A stretch of 64,000 bases of DNA from contig NZ_CP025113.1 in NCBI RefSeq assembly GCF_002831585.1, forward strand, positions 3,053,001 to 3,117,000. Reading direction: 5' to 3'. The stretch is from Bradyrhizobium sp. SK17 (lineage in GTDB: Bacteria; Pseudomonadota; Alphaproteobacteria; Rhizobiales; Xanthobacteraceae). The notes below the pieces were generated by a model. The model worked only from the letters and a program-made list of their open reading frames with translations, ran no database searches and was not told where the DNA came from. The stretch's first letter is position 1. Every line of letters begins with the position of its first letter. Below, piece by piece: positions 52,507-62,244 of this stretch. The position numbers and the translations under genes are program-made.

Positions 52507-52926
52507 ATGATCGCAACCGCGCTCGACCAGATTCCGAAACCGCCCTGTGCCAAATTGCTGGGATGGCAGCTTGTCGATGCCCGCCCGCAGGACGGCTGGA
52601 TCAAGATCGTCTTCGACGGCAAGCCGGAGTTCTGCAATCCCGCCGGCTTCGTCCAGGGCGGCATGCTGTCCTCGATGCTCGACGACACGATGGGGCCGGC
52701 GGTGTTCGTGATGACCGAGGGCAGGCTGTTCACCACGACCATCTCGATGACCGTGAACTTCCTGGCGCCGGCCAAGCCCGGACCGATCACCGGCGAGGCG
52801 ACGGTGACCCAGCTCGGCAAGACCATCGCCTTCGTCGAGGGCCGGCTCACCGCAGTCGACGGCACGTTGCTCGCGACCGCGAGCAGCAGCATCCGCCTGG
52901 TGGAAGCGGCGCGGGTGCTGCGGTAG
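52507..52926 (+). CDS. PaaI-type hotdog thioesterase
   Basis: A 139-residue hotdog protein: EFCNPAGFVQGGMLSSMLDDTMG has the family's N/D and G-G-x-hydrophobic helix start, and TTTISMTVNFLAPAKPGPITGEA the next strands. It would hydrolyse an acyl-CoA thioester; the substrate is unknown. CACAACGGAGGCCGCC upstream of the ATG holds GGAGG. Follows mutY by 61 bases. Confidence 0.9.
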   Translation: MIATALDQIPKPPCAKLLGWQLVDARPQDGWIKIVFDGKPEFCNPAGFVQGGMLSSMLDDTMGPAVFVMTEGRLFTTTISMTVNFLAPAKPGPITGEATVTQLGKTIAFVEGRLTAVDGTLLATASSSIRLVEAARVLR

Positions 52927-52957
52927 CGCCACTTGCGCTCCACCCAATTCCGTCGCT

Positions 52958-53047
52958 CTGAGGAGCGCGGATCTCGCGCGCGTCTCGAAGGGTCGACGGC
53001 CACCGGCCGGGCCGTGCATCCTTCGAGACGCGCTACGCGCTCCTCAG
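52958..53047. repeat. Dispersed palindromic repeat (CTGAGGAGCGCG family)
   Basis: Outer arms CTGAGGAGCGCG and CGCGCTCCTCAG, inner arms CGTCTCGAAGG and CCTTCGAGACG. A relative sits at 60449. The last codons and stop of the flavin monooxygenase gene (53044) fall in its right arm. Confidence 0.75.
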
Positions 53048-54333
53048 GATGACGGGGATAGATTGTATGAGCCCGCCCGCTGCACGATCGGCGGCTTGGC
53101 GTTGAGGCCCTCGACCTGGAAGCCGGCGACGCGCTTGTAGTTGGCAGCGATGTCTTCCAGCTCCTGTTGCGACAGCACCTCGGTGACGATCCTGAAGCCA
53201 TCGGGCGCGCGCTCTTCGACCAGCTGCATCACCTGTTCCGGGCCGTTGCGGCGGTTCAGCATCACGAGATCGGTCGTCGCCGGTCGCCGCTCGGCCTCAT
53301 AGGCTGACAGCGCCGCCTGCGTCGGGCCATGCGCCAGGATCTCGCGCGTCAGCGTGCGCGCATCCAGGATCGCCTGCGAGGCGCCGTTGGAGCCGATCGG
53401 GTACATCGGATGCGCGGCGTCGCCCATCAGCGTGACGCGGCCGAAGGTCCATTGCGGGATCGGATCGCGATCGACCAGCGGATATTCGTAGGCATGCGGG
53501 CAGTTCCGGATCAGGCCGGGCACGTCGAGCCAGTCGAAGTTCCAGGTCTCGAACCAGGGCAGGAACTCGTCGAGCTTCGCAGTGCGGTTATAGTCCTCGC
53601 GGCGCCATTGATAGGTCGGCGGCATGTGCCGCTCGGCGACCCAGTTGATGTCGAACTTGCCGTCGGCACCGGCCTCCTTCGAGATCGGGTAGCAGACGAA
53701 TTTCAGGGTCTCGTGCCCGGCCATGATCATGGTGCGGCCGGTCAGGAAGGCGTTCGCCCGCGTGATGCCGCGCCACAGGATGCGGCCGTTCCAGATCGGC
53801 GGACCCTCCTGCGGATAGAGCTTCTCGCGCACCGCCGAATGGATGCCGTCGGCGGCGATCAGCACCGCGCCGTCATGGCTGTCCGCCGGCTTGCCGGTTG
53901 CCTTGTCGATGAACTCGGCGCGGACACCGTCGGCGGTCTCGGTCCAGCCGGTGAGGTGATGGCTGGTCAGGATGTTGTCGCGTCCCAGCCGTTCGGTGGC
54001 GGCATCAAGCAGCAGTTGCTGCAAGCGGCCGCGATGGATCGAGAATTGCGGCCATTTGTAGCCGGCCTCGAGCCCGCGTGGTTCGCTCCAGATCGGCTTG
54101 CCGTGCTTGGAGAAATAGGCGAGCTCGCGCGTGCGCACGGCGGTCGCGTCGAGCACGTCGTGGAGGCCGAGCTCGATCAGTTCGCGCACCGCATGCGGCA
54201 GCACGTTGATGCCGACGCCGAGCGGCCGCAGCTCCGGCACGCTTTCGAACACGCGGCAGGGCACGCCGATCTGATGCAGGCTGAGCGCCAGCGTCAGCCC
54301 GCCAATTCCGCCACCTGCAATGAGTACAGTCAT
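53044..54333 (-). CDS. FAD-dependent monooxygenase (aromatic hydroxylase type)
   Basis: A 429-residue flavoprotein: the FAD ADP-binding fold TVLIAGGGIGGLTLALSL at the N terminus, the DG motif in VLIAADGIHSAVR, and GRVTLMGDAAHPMYPIGSNGASQ, the GD motif that contacts ribityl. It is like PhzS/salicylate hydroxylase-type enzymes; substrate unknown. ATG 54333 has GAGAGG upstream. A GST gene diverges from it. Confidence 0.9.
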   Translation of the reverse strand: MTVLIAGGGIGGLTLALSLHQIGVPCRVFESVPELRPLGVGINVLPHAVRELIELGLHDVLDATAVRTRELAYFSKHGKPIWSEPRGLEAGYKWPQFSIHRGRLQQLLLDAATERLGRDNILTSHHLTGWTETADGVRAEFIDKATGKPADSHDGAVLIAADGIHSAVREKLYPQEGPPIWNGRILWRGITRANAFLTGRTMIMAGHETLKFVCYPISKEAGADGKFDINWVAERHMPPTYQWRREDYNRTAKLDEFLPWFETWNFDWLDVPGLIRNCPHAYEYPLVDRDPIPQWTFGRVTLMGDAAHPMYPIGSNGASQAILDARTLTREILAHGPTQAALSAYEAERRPATTDLVMLNRRNGPEQVMQLVEERAPDGFRIVTEVLSQQELEDIAANYKRVAGFQVEGLNAKPPIVQRAGSYNLSPSS

Positions 54334-54506
54334 GAAAGGCCCTCTCGATTGGCCATGGTCTTCGCATGGCGGCCCCGCCGCGGGCAAGTCCGCGGCACCG
54401 CGCGGGGTGGACGGCGAGGGGTGGTGCCGCTAACGTCCGCCGCATCTCATAAAAAGGCAACGGCCGGGTTCGCCACGAACCGACAAGGCCCGCAGAGGAC
54501 AACGAC

Positions 54507-55127
54507 ATGCTCAAGCTCTACACCGCCCCCGGCACCTGTGCGCTCGCCTCCCACATCGCGCTGGCCGAAGCCGGCGCGCCCTACACGGTCGAGCGGCTCG
54601 ACTTCAAGAACAACCAGCAGAACAGCCCGGAATATCTCAAGATCAATCCGAAGGGCCGGGTGCCGACGCTGGTGACCGAGCACGGCGTGCTGACCGAGAC
54701 GCCGGCGATGCTGGCCTATATCGCGCAGACCTATCCGCAGGCGAAGCTCGCGCCGCTCGACGACGCCTTCGCATTCGCCCGGCTACAGTCGTTCAACTCC
54801 TATCTCTGCTCGACGGTGCATGTCTGCCACGCCCACAAGATGCGCGGCGCGCGCTGGGCGACCCAGGAGAGCTCGTTCGCCGACATGAAGACGATGATCC
54901 CGAAGACCATGGGCGCCTGCTTCAACCTGATCGAGCGCGACATGCTCAGGGGACCGTGGGTGATGGGCGAGAACTACACCGTCGGCGATGCCTATCTCTA
55001 CACGCTCACCCTCTGGCTCGACGGCGACGGTGTCGACATCGCGACCTTGCCCAAGGTCAAGGCGCACCGCACGGCGATGGAGAGCCGCCCGGCGGTGCAG
55101 AAGGTGCTGGCGGAGCAGAGGGCGTAA
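54507..55127 (+). CDS. Glutathione S-transferase family protein
   Basis: A 206-residue GST: KLYTAPGTCALASHIALAEAG holds the active-site region of beta-class enzymes (Cys in GTCAL), NPKGRVPTLV the cis-Pro glutathione site and VGDAYLYTLTLWL the C-terminal domain. Beta-class GSTs conjugate or reduce electrophiles in the cytoplasm. Divergent from the monooxygenase. Confidence 0.93.
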   Translation: MLKLYTAPGTCALASHIALAEAGAPYTVERLDFKNNQQNSPEYLKINPKGRVPTLVTEHGVLTETPAMLAYIAQTYPQAKLAPLDDAFAFARLQSFNSYLCSTVHVCHAHKMRGARWATQESSFADMKTMIPKTMGACFNLIERDMLRGPWVMGENYTVGDAYLYTLTLWLDGDGVDIATLPKVKAHRTAMESRPAVQKVLAEQRA

Positions 55128-55152
55128 GGCGGAGCGGTCGTCATACCTCGGT

Positions 55153-55273
55153 GTCGTCCCGGCGAATGCCGGGACCCAAAACCACCGTTGCCAGCTGTTT
55201 GACAGGGCTGTGGCCCCAGCGTCGTGCCACACGAAGATTTGGGGTTATGGGTCCCGGCCTGCGCCGGGACGAC
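55153..55273. repeat. Composite palindromic repeat (GTCGTCCCGGC family)
   Basis: GTCGTCCCGGCGAATGCCGG and GTCCCGGCCTGCGCCGGGAC stems about 80 bases apart with inner GGTT/AACC. It lies between the convergent GST and LysR genes. Confidence 0.72.
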
Positions 55274-55294
55274 GTGAGGATAGAGTTCGGACCT

Positions 55295-56209
55295 CTATGC
55301 CTTCCCCGTCTCCAACTCCCGTCCGGTCTCCAGCATCAGCTTGCGCAGCCAGATCGAGCCCGGGTCCATCTGCGCCCGGGTCGGGTAGAACATGTACTGC
55401 TCGTCGATCCCGGGATCGAGCGGCGGCGTCACGATCATCAGCGACAATTGCTTCGCCAGCGCCGCGATCAGCCGGTGCGGCACGAAGGCGACGAGGTCGG
55501 TGCGTGCGGTGACGTGCAGCGCCTCGATATAGCCCGGCACCACCAGCGCGATCCGCCGCTCGATGCCCTTGGCGCGCAGCCAGGTGTCGATCAGATCCTC
55601 GTTGTGGCCGCGGATGATCACGGCGACATGGCGTGCGGCGAGGAACGCCTCGCGCTTCCTGAGCTTGGTGCCGACGGGATGGCCGCGGCGCAACGCGAGC
55701 GCATCGATGTCGGTGTAGAGCCGCTGGCGGTGAAAGCCCTTGAAGGAGTTGCCGATCGAGATCACGAGATCGATGGTGCGGGCGAAGTCCGGCGTGAAGA
55801 TCGTCGAGCTCCGCCACGGTACCACGTCGATGGTGACGTTCGACGCCAGCCGGGTCACCTTCTCCATCAGCCGCGGCATCAGGAGCTCGACCGCGAGGTC
55901 GGGCATCATCAGGCGGAAGTGCCGGTCGCTGCGTGCGGCGTCGAAATCGTCCGCCACGAACAGCGTGCGCACCTGGTCGAGCGCCTGCGCCAGCGGCGAG
56001 CGCAGCGCCTGTGCCCGCGGCGTCAGCTCCATCCGCGCGCCGTTGCGCACCAGCAGCGGATCGCCGATCAGGTCGCGCAGCCGCTGCAACGCATGGCTGG
56101 TCGCCGGCTGCGATAGGTTGAGCCGCAGCGCGGCGCGGCTGACGCTGCCGTCGCGCAGCAGCGCGTCGAGCGCGACCAGCAGATTGAGGTCAAGCGAATT
56201 CAAATTCAT
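55295..56209 (-). CDS. LysR family transcriptional regulator
   Basis: About 304 residues. LDLNLLVALDALLRDGSVSRAALRLNLSQPATSHALQRLRDLIGDPLLVR is a textbook LysR helix-turn-helix in residues 6-60; an effector-binding domain follows. ATG 56209 (MNLNSLDLNLL) is preferred to ATG 56227. It is divergent from the NTF2-like gene, 124 bases away, which is the probable target. Confidence 0.93.
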   Translation of the reverse strand: MNLNSLDLNLLVALDALLRDGSVSRAALRLNLSQPATSHALQRLRDLIGDPLLVRNGARMELTPRAQALRSPLAQALDQVRTLFVADDFDAARSDRHFRLMMPDLAVELLMPRLMEKVTRLASNVTIDVVPWRSSTIFTPDFARTIDLVISIGNSFKGFHRQRLYTDIDALALRRGHPVGTKLRKREAFLAARHVAVIIRGHNEDLIDTWLRAKGIERRIALVVPGYIEALHVTARTDLVAFVPHRLIAALAKQLSLMIVTPPLDPGIDEQYMFYPTRAQMDPGSIWLRKLMLETGRELETGKA

Positions 56210-56333
56210 CAGGTGAATATATATCATACCACCTATCGATTGGAAGAATGCGCGTCGCCGCCGCAGGATTGGTGGGCACGGCGCTTCACGCGAAGCGCCT
56301 CGATGTCAGCCAATCAATCACAGGAGACGCGCC

Positions 56334-56777
56334 ATGAGCGCAGCCGACAACAAGAAACTGGTGCAGCAGATGTTTACCGTCGCCGGCGATCCCGACCCGG
56401 CGGTGCGCGAGAAATCGTTGTTCATAGCAACCCTCGCCGATGACGCGATCTGGACCGTGACCGGGCAATATTCCTGGTCGCGCACCTTCACCGGCAAGCC
56501 GTCGATCCTGAAGGATTTGCTCGGCCATGTCCGTTCGAGGCTGACGGAGCGCGGCCGCACCGTCGCCAACCGCATCGTCGCCGACGGTGACATCGTGGTG
56601 GTCGAAGCCAAGGGCAACAGTCTCACCAAGGAAGGCCGGCGCTACGACAACGACTATTGCCTGGTGCTCCGCTTCGACGGCGGTCGGATCAAGGAGGTGC
56701 GGGAATATTGCGACTCGGTCTTGACCGAGAGGGCGCTCGGTCCGTTTCCGTCGATCGAGGTTCGCGCGGCGGGTTGA
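56334..56777 (+). CDS. NTF2-like (SnoaL) protein
   Basis: A 147-residue protein with the NTF2 cone fold pattern: KLVQQMFTVAGDPDPAVREK, DDAIWTVTGQYSWSRTFTGK, IVVVEAKGN and YCLVLRFDGGRIKEVREYCDS. The family includes small isomerases, cyclases and binding proteins; the role here is unknown. GGAGACGC lies upstream of ATG 56334. Divergent from a LysR gene that may regulate it. Confidence 0.88.
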   Translation: MSAADNKKLVQQMFTVAGDPDPAVREKSLFIATLADDAIWTVTGQYSWSRTFTGKPSILKDLLGHVRSRLTERGRTVANRIVADGDIVVVEAKGNSLTKEGRRYDNDYCLVLRFDGGRIKEVREYCDSVLTERALGPFPSIEVRAAG

Positions 56778-56781
56778 GCCG

Positions 56782-56952
56782 TTGGCGGCCGCGTTGGCGG
56801 CACTGGTCTGGTTCAGGCAACGGCGCGAGAACCGGCGTTCGTGGCGGCGGCTCGCTGCGATGAGCGAGCGGGAGTTGCAGGACATCGGCGTCTGCCGCGC
56901 CGATGTCTCTCATCATCGCCGGCGCGATCACGGCCTGTACTGGCCGCCGTAG
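56782..56952 (+). CDS. DUF1127 small basic protein
   Basis: A 56-residue frame from a TTG at 56782, four bases after the NTF2-like stop. LVWFRQRRENRRSWRRLAAM and SERELQDIGVCRADV are the DUF1127 pattern (W-x2-R motif, then L-x-D-I-G-x-x-R). It is smaller than usual gene-calling limits. DUF1127 proteins in Rhizobiales include RNA-binding and phosphate- or stress-related small proteins. The start is uncertain since no ATG is in frame upstream. Confidence 0.65.
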   Translation: MAAALAALVWFRQRRENRRSWRRLAAMSERELQDIGVCRADVSHHRRRDHGLYWPP

Positions 56953-57013
56953 CGAAAATGCGCGGGGTGAGCGACGCGTCAGCGCGCCCACCCCGCGCAG
57001 CATCGGGGACGGC

Positions 57014-57700
57014 TTACGCCACCTTGTTCTTGAGGTGGCCGAACATGATGCCGCGGGCTTCGTCGTCCATCTCGGCCTTGAAGCTGTGCTTGTCCTTCAG
57101 CGCGATGGCGCGAGCCGCGGCCGGCCGCGCCGAGATCTCGTCAACCAGACGCTTCACGTTGGGATATTTCGCGTAGTTCTCCTCGCCGAGCACGAACGGC
57201 GCCATCCGCGCCCAGCCCCAGAACGCCATGTCGACGATCGTGTAGCTGTCGCCGACCATGTAGCGGGACTTCGCGAGGTGATCGTCGAGGATCTTGTAGT
57301 GGCGGTTCGCCTCGTACTGGTAACGATTGTTGGCGTAGTCGAGGTCCTTCGGCGCGAAATGCTTGAAGTGCACCGCCTGGCCGGAATACGGGCCGAGGCC
57401 GGTCGCGATGAACATCAGCCACGACAGCGTCGCGGCGCGGTTGGCCGGGGTGTTGGCGGGCAGGAATTTGCCGTTCTCCTCGGCGAGGTAAAGCAGGATG
57501 GCGTTGCTATCGAATACCAGCACGCCGTCATCGTCGATCGCCGGCACCTTGCCGTTCGGGTTGACCTTCAGGAACTCCGGCGCGAACTGCTCACCTTTGC
57601 GGGTGTCGACCGGGATCGCCTCGAACGGCAGGCCGGATTCTTCCAGGAAGAGTGCAACCTTGTTCGGGTTCGGTGCGCCATTGAAATAGAATTTGATCAT
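57014..57700 (-). CDS. Glutathione S-transferase family protein
   Basis: A 228-residue GST: IKFYFNGAPNPNKVALFLEESG, NPNGKVPAIDDDGVLVFDSNAILLYLAE (cis-Pro and the E/D-S-x-A-I glutathione motif), then YTIVDMAFWGW in the C-terminal domain. It is like the Ure2p/YfcG branch that often has disulfide-reductase activity. ATG 57700 begins the fold; upstream residues in the frame are not part of it. Confidence 0.93.
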   Translation of the reverse strand: MIKFYFNGAPNPNKVALFLEESGLPFEAIPVDTRKGEQFAPEFLKVNPNGKVPAIDDDGVLVFDSNAILLYLAEENGKFLPANTPANRAATLSWLMFIATGLGPYSGQAVHFKHFAPKDLDYANNRYQYEANRHYKILDDHLAKSRYMVGDSYTIVDMAFWGWARMAPFVLGEENYAKYPNVKRLVDEISARPAAARAIALKDKHSFKAEMDDEARGIMFGHLKNKVA

Positions 57701-57886
57701 GAAGGGGACTCCCTTGGTTCTTGTGGCCGGCGAGATCGGGACACGGCGGGAAAAGCCGCAGCGTCCCTCATGCGCAAAATTCACTGCACGGCGCAAGCGA
57801 CGAGTTTGTGAAGCAGGGGCGCGCAGCGCGCGGGTCGGCGGGCGTCATCTTTCTCCATGCATCGGGCCGCCGCGAAGCGGCGAGCC

Positions 57887-57912
57887 CCCCGATGCGCAAT
57901 CGCGCATCGGGG
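57887..57912. repeat. CCCCGATGCG stem-loop inside a dispersed element
   Basis: CCCCGATGCG and CGCATCGGGG pair around CAATCG. The wider element runs from CGTCAT at 57843 to ATGACG at 57915. It lies just past the ccrM stop and may end its transcript. Confidence 0.65.
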
Positions 57913-57942
57913 AATGACGAGTGGAGAGTCAGTGCGGCTTGC

Positions 57943-59095
<1,153 letters not shown>

Positions 59096-59457
59096 AGGCG
59101 ACGCTGTCGGCGACGCGGGACTAAACAACCGACTGGCGCCACATTGACCCGGCAAAGTAAAAATCGACTTAATTGGAAATGTTCATGCAAAAGATTGCAG
59201 CAGCTTTTGCGTGAGGTGGCGCAATGCGGTTGGCGTTGTGCTGCAACATCAGCGCGTTCTGCGAAAAATTTCGCGGATCATCGAACCGGCGCGATTCGAA
59301 GGGTCGATCGGCTGCCGCTTGCAGCGGGCTGCACCACACTGAATGCACGCCTGCGGGCTAGGCAATTTTTGCCGGGCAGGATATTGATTAACAGAACGGA
59401 AATTTTAAGTTGGTGTGTCCCGCATTGGGGCGCCGACTGGAATAAAGGGAAACCGCC
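59096..59457. other. Divergent promoter region between ccrM and the metallopeptidase
   Basis: A 362-base gene-free stretch that is AT-richer than its surroundings around 59150-59270 and 59370-59430. It should carry both promoters. A TTAA pair at about 59391 and 59405 has the wrong spacing for a CtrA site. No hairpin or gene is evident. Confidence 0.5.
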
Positions 59458-60393
59458 ATGCGCTATGATGATTTCCGCCGCAGCGACGATATCGAAGACC
59501 GTCGCGACGACAGCGGAGGGGGCGGTGGTGGCGGCGGCTTCGGCATTCCGATGGGCGGCGGTGGCGGGCTCGGCATCGGCACCGTGATCGTGCTCGGCCT
59601 GCTCGGCTATGCGTTCGGCATCGATCCGCGCATCCTGATCGGCGGCGCCGAGATTCTCACCGGCGGTGGCCAGGCGCCGACCTATCAGACCGATCGGCAG
59701 TCGTCGGGCGGCCAGGCCAAGCGCGGCGCGCCGACCGACGAGATGGGCAGCATGATCGCCGGCATCCTCGGCGAGATCGACGATCGCTGGAGCGAGATCT
59801 TCCAGGCCTCGGGCCAGAGCTACACCGGCCCGAAGATCGTGCTGTTCCGCAACGCCACCAATGGCGGCCGCTGCGGCATGGCGCAGTCGGCGATGGGACC
59901 GTTCTATTGTCCGCCGGACAAGACCATCTTCCTCGACACCGGTTTCTTCCGCGAGGTCGAGACGCGCTTCCGCGGCTGCTCGGGCAACGCCTGCAAATTC
60001 ACCGCGGCCTATATCATCGCGCATGAAGCCGGCCATCATATCCAGAACCTGCTCGGCATCATCCCGCGTGTGAACCGGTTGCAGCAGCAGGCCGGCAGCA
60101 AGGCCGAGGCCAACGCGTTGCAGGTCAAGGTCGAGTTGCAGGCCGATTGCCTCTCCGGCGTCTGGGTCAACCGCGAGGAGAAGAAGCGGCCCGGCTTCCT
60201 CGAGGCCGGCGACATCGACGCCGCGCTGACCACGGCGAATGCGATCGGCGACGACACGCTGCAACGCCAGGCCACCGGCCGGGTGGTGCCGGATTCCTTC
60301 ACCCACGGCTCCGCCGCGCAGCGCAAGCAATGGTTCATGACCGGCTACCAGCAGGGCACCGTGCAGGCCTGCAACACGTTCGCCGGCGGCTAG
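59458..60393 (+). CDS. Neutral zinc metallopeptidase (YpfJ/KPN_02809 family)
   Basis: A 311-residue protein. An Asp/Arg-rich start (RYDDFRRSDDIEDRRDD), a Gly-rich run and one membrane helix (LGIGTVIVLGLLGYAFGI) precede the peptidase domain, whose zinc site is AYIIAHEAGHHIQNLLG (H-E-x2-H). Paired Cys (CGMAQSAMGPFYC, CSGNACKF) may form disulfides. The ATG at 59458 is preceded by AAAGGGAAACC. Function of the family is not known. Confidence 0.9.
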   Translation: MRYDDFRRSDDIEDRRDDSGGGGGGGGFGIPMGGGGGLGIGTVIVLGLLGYAFGIDPRILIGGAEILTGGGQAPTYQTDRQSSGGQAKRGAPTDEMGSMIAGILGEIDDRWSEIFQASGQSYTGPKIVLFRNATNGGRCGMAQSAMGPFYCPPDKTIFLDTGFFREVETRFRGCSGNACKFTAAYIIAHEAGHHIQNLLGIIPRVNRLQQQAGSKAEANALQVKVELQADCLSGVWVNREEKKRPGFLEAGDIDAALTTANAIGDDTLQRQATGRVVPDSFTHGSAAQRKQWFMTGYQQGTVQACNTFAGG

Positions 60394-60448
60394 GCGATGG
60401 CAGCTTTTCGGCAGCGCGACATATATATTGTGGCGCGCTGCTCGGTGG

Positions 60449-60547
60449 CGTCATCCTGAGGTGCTCGCCCGCTTGGCGAGCCTCGAAGGATGACGGAGCC
60501 CGTGGCCCATCCTTCGAGGCGCGCTGCGCGCGCACCTCGGGATGACG
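60449..60547. repeat. Dispersed palindromic repeat (CGTCATCC/GAGG family)
   Basis: Outer arms CGTCATCCTGAGGTGC and GCACCTCGGGATGACG, inner arms CCTCGAAGGATG and CATCCTTCGAGG. Related to 52958. It lies just before moaB. Confidence 0.75.
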
Positions 60548-60566
60548 TCAGTGTATGAGGTGCACG

Positions 60567-61130
60567 ATGTCTTCGATCGACGAATCCAAAGCCTTCGTCC
60601 CGCTCAACATCGCGGTGCTGACGATTTCCGACACCCGCTCGCTGGCGGATGACAAGTCGGGCACCACGCTGGCCGACCGCCTGACCGCCGCCGGCCACAA
60701 GCTCGCCGCGCGCGAGATCGTCACCGATGACGTCGAGGCGATCCGCGCCGTGATCCGGCGCTGGATCGCCGACGCGGGCGTCGATGCGGTCATCACGACG
60801 GGCGGCACCGGCTTCACCGGCCGCGACGTGACGCCGGAGGCGGTCGAGCCGCTGTTCGAGAAGCGGATGGACGGCTTTTCGATCGCCTTCCACATGCTGA
60901 GCCACGCCAAGATCGGGGCGTCGACGATCCAGAGCCGGGCCACCGCCGGCGTCGCGGGCGCGACCTTCATCTTCTGCCTGCCCGGTTCGCCCGGCGCCTG
61001 CCGCGACGGCTGGGACGGCATCCTGGCGGCGCAGCTCGACTACCGCACGCGGCCCTGCAATTTCGTCGAGATCATGCCGCGGCTCGACGAGCACCTGCGC
61101 CGCCCGAAGGCGCAGGGGGCAAGCGCGTAA
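60567..61130 (+). CDS. moaB: Molybdenum cofactor biosynthesis protein B
   Basis: A 187-residue MoaB/MogA-fold protein: NIAVLTISDTRSLADDKSG, VDAVITTGGTGFTGRDVTPEAVEPLF (the T-G-G-T-G molybdopterin-binding loop) and FCLPGSPGACRDGWD. It adenylates molybdopterin or has a related role. ATG 60567 is chosen because GAGG lies six bases upstream. No other moa gene adjoins. Confidence 0.93.
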   Translation: MSSIDESKAFVPLNIAVLTISDTRSLADDKSGTTLADRLTAAGHKLAAREIVTDDVEAIRAVIRRWIADAGVDAVITTGGTGFTGRDVTPEAVEPLFEKRMDGFSIAFHMLSHAKIGASTIQSRATAGVAGATFIFCLPGSPGACRDGWDGILAAQLDYRTRPCNFVEIMPRLDEHLRRPKAQGASA

Positions 61131-61140
61131 GCACTATCCT

Positions 61141-61243
61141 GTCATTCCGGGGCATCGCGCAGCGATGAGCCCGGAATCTATCGCCCCGCATAATTTGCGG
61201 CGAAATGGATTCCGGGCTCGCGCTTCGCGCGCCCCGGAATGAC
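61141..61243. repeat. Dispersed palindromic repeat (GTCATTCCGGGG family)
   Basis: Outer arms GTCATTCCGGGG and CCCCGGAATGAC, inner arms around GAGCCCGGAATC and GATTCCGGGCTC. It lies between the convergent moaB and MarR-GNAT genes. Confidence 0.75.
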
Positions 61244-61260
61244 GAGGGAGGGCGTGACGC

Positions 61261-62202
61261 TTACAGCTCCAGCTCCCAGGTCTCGCCGATCAAATCGACG
61301 CCGAAGCTGTGGTGCTTCTCTTCCTTGACGCGCTGGAAGCCGGCGCGGGCGTAGATGCCGCGTGCGGCGAGCAGGATGCTCTGGGTCCACAGCGTCATCT
61401 TTTTGTAGCCCTTCTCGCGCGCGGAGCGGATGCATTGCTCGACCAGGGCGCGGCCGACGCCGAGGCCGCGCGCCTTGTCCTCGACCAGCAGCAACCGCAG
61501 CTTCGCGATACCCTCGCCGCCATTGACCAGGAAGACCGAGCCGACCGGCTCGCCGTCGATCTCCGCGATCCAGCAATGCTCGCGAGCCGGATCGAACGAT
61601 CGCAGGAATTGCGCGCAGATCTCGGCCACCAGCGCCTCGTAGCTGATGTCCCAGCCATATTCCTCCGCATAGGCCTGTCCCTGTCGCGAGACCACCCAGC
61701 CCATGTCGCCGACGCGGTGGCTGCGCAGCAGGAAGCCGACCGGCTTTTCGGCCACTGGCTCCAGCGACTGCTCGATCGTGCCCATGGCGCGCACCACGGC
61801 TGCGCGCCGGTCGCCGTCGATCTGTTTCAACAAGGCTGCGACCTCGCTGCGCGAACGGCTGTCGAGGTCGGCGGCCGCCGCGCGGCCCTTGGCGGTCAGC
61901 GCCACCTCGTTGACCCGCTTGTCCGCCTTCGACGGCTTGCGGGTCACGATCTGGCGGCGTTGCAACGCCGCCAGCGTCCGGCTGACGAAGCCGGCATCGA
62001 GGTCGAGATCGCGCACCAGGTCGGTCGCGGTGCAGTCGGCACGATGCGCGAGCTCGTAGATGATCCGCGCTTCCTGCAAGGTGAACGACGAATGCAGCAG
62101 CTTCGGCTCGATGATGCCGAGCTTGCGGGTGTAGAACCGGCTGAAGCCGCGGACTGCGGCAACCTGGCTCTCGAGGGCCGTGTCATGGGAGTTTGATTTC
62201 AT
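61261..62202 (-). CDS. MarR-GNAT fusion (regulator / N-acetyltransferase)
   Basis: A 313-residue fusion. Residues 10 to about 145 are a MarR winged helix (FTLQEARIIYELAHRADCTATDLVRDLDLDAG, then DKRVNEVALTAKGR). Residues 150-313 are a GNAT domain with KARGLGVGRALVEQCI (acetyl-CoA loop) and ILLAARGIYARAGFQRV. The family is common but its ligand is unknown. ATG 62202 or the TTG before it; no Shine-Dalgarno. A 29-base palindrome abuts the start. Confidence 0.92.
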   Translation of the reverse strand: MKSNSHDTALESQVAAVRGFSRFYTRKLGIIEPKLLHSSFTLQEARIIYELAHRADCTATDLVRDLDLDAGFVSRTLAALQRRQIVTRKPSKADKRVNEVALTAKGRAAAADLDSRSRSEVAALLKQIDGDRRAAVVRAMGTIEQSLEPVAEKPVGFLLRSHRVGDMGWVVSRQGQAYAEEYGWDISYEALVAEICAQFLRSFDPAREHCWIAEIDGEPVGSVFLVNGGEGIAKLRLLLVEDKARGLGVGRALVEQCIRSAREKGYKKMTLWTQSILLAARGIYARAGFQRVKEEKHHSFGVDLIGETWELEL

Positions 62203-62206
62203 CAAA

Positions 62207-62235
62207 CATATTATTTGACGGAATCAAGTAATATG
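62207..62235. promoter_or_regulatory. 29-base palindrome, probable MarR operator
   Basis: CATATTA-T-TTGA and TCAA-G-TAATATG are complementary arms around CGGAA, five bases upstream of the MarR-GNAT ATG. A shorter TTTGATTTCATCAAA palindrome overlaps the start codon at 62192-62206. TTGA...TCAA cores are usual for MarR operators, so autorepression is likely. Confidence 0.6.
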
Positions 62236-62244
62236 CAAGCGCAT

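Noticed and set aside
59391..59408. CtrA site near ccrM (TTAA pair)
   Set aside because: The two TTAA blocks are about ten bases apart from the required seven-base spacing; not supported.
62192..62206. FixK/FNR-like box TTTGATTTCATCAAA
   Set aside because: The arms fit TTGAT/ATCAA but the spacer is three bases, not four, and it overlaps the start codon of a MarR gene; a MarR operator fits better.
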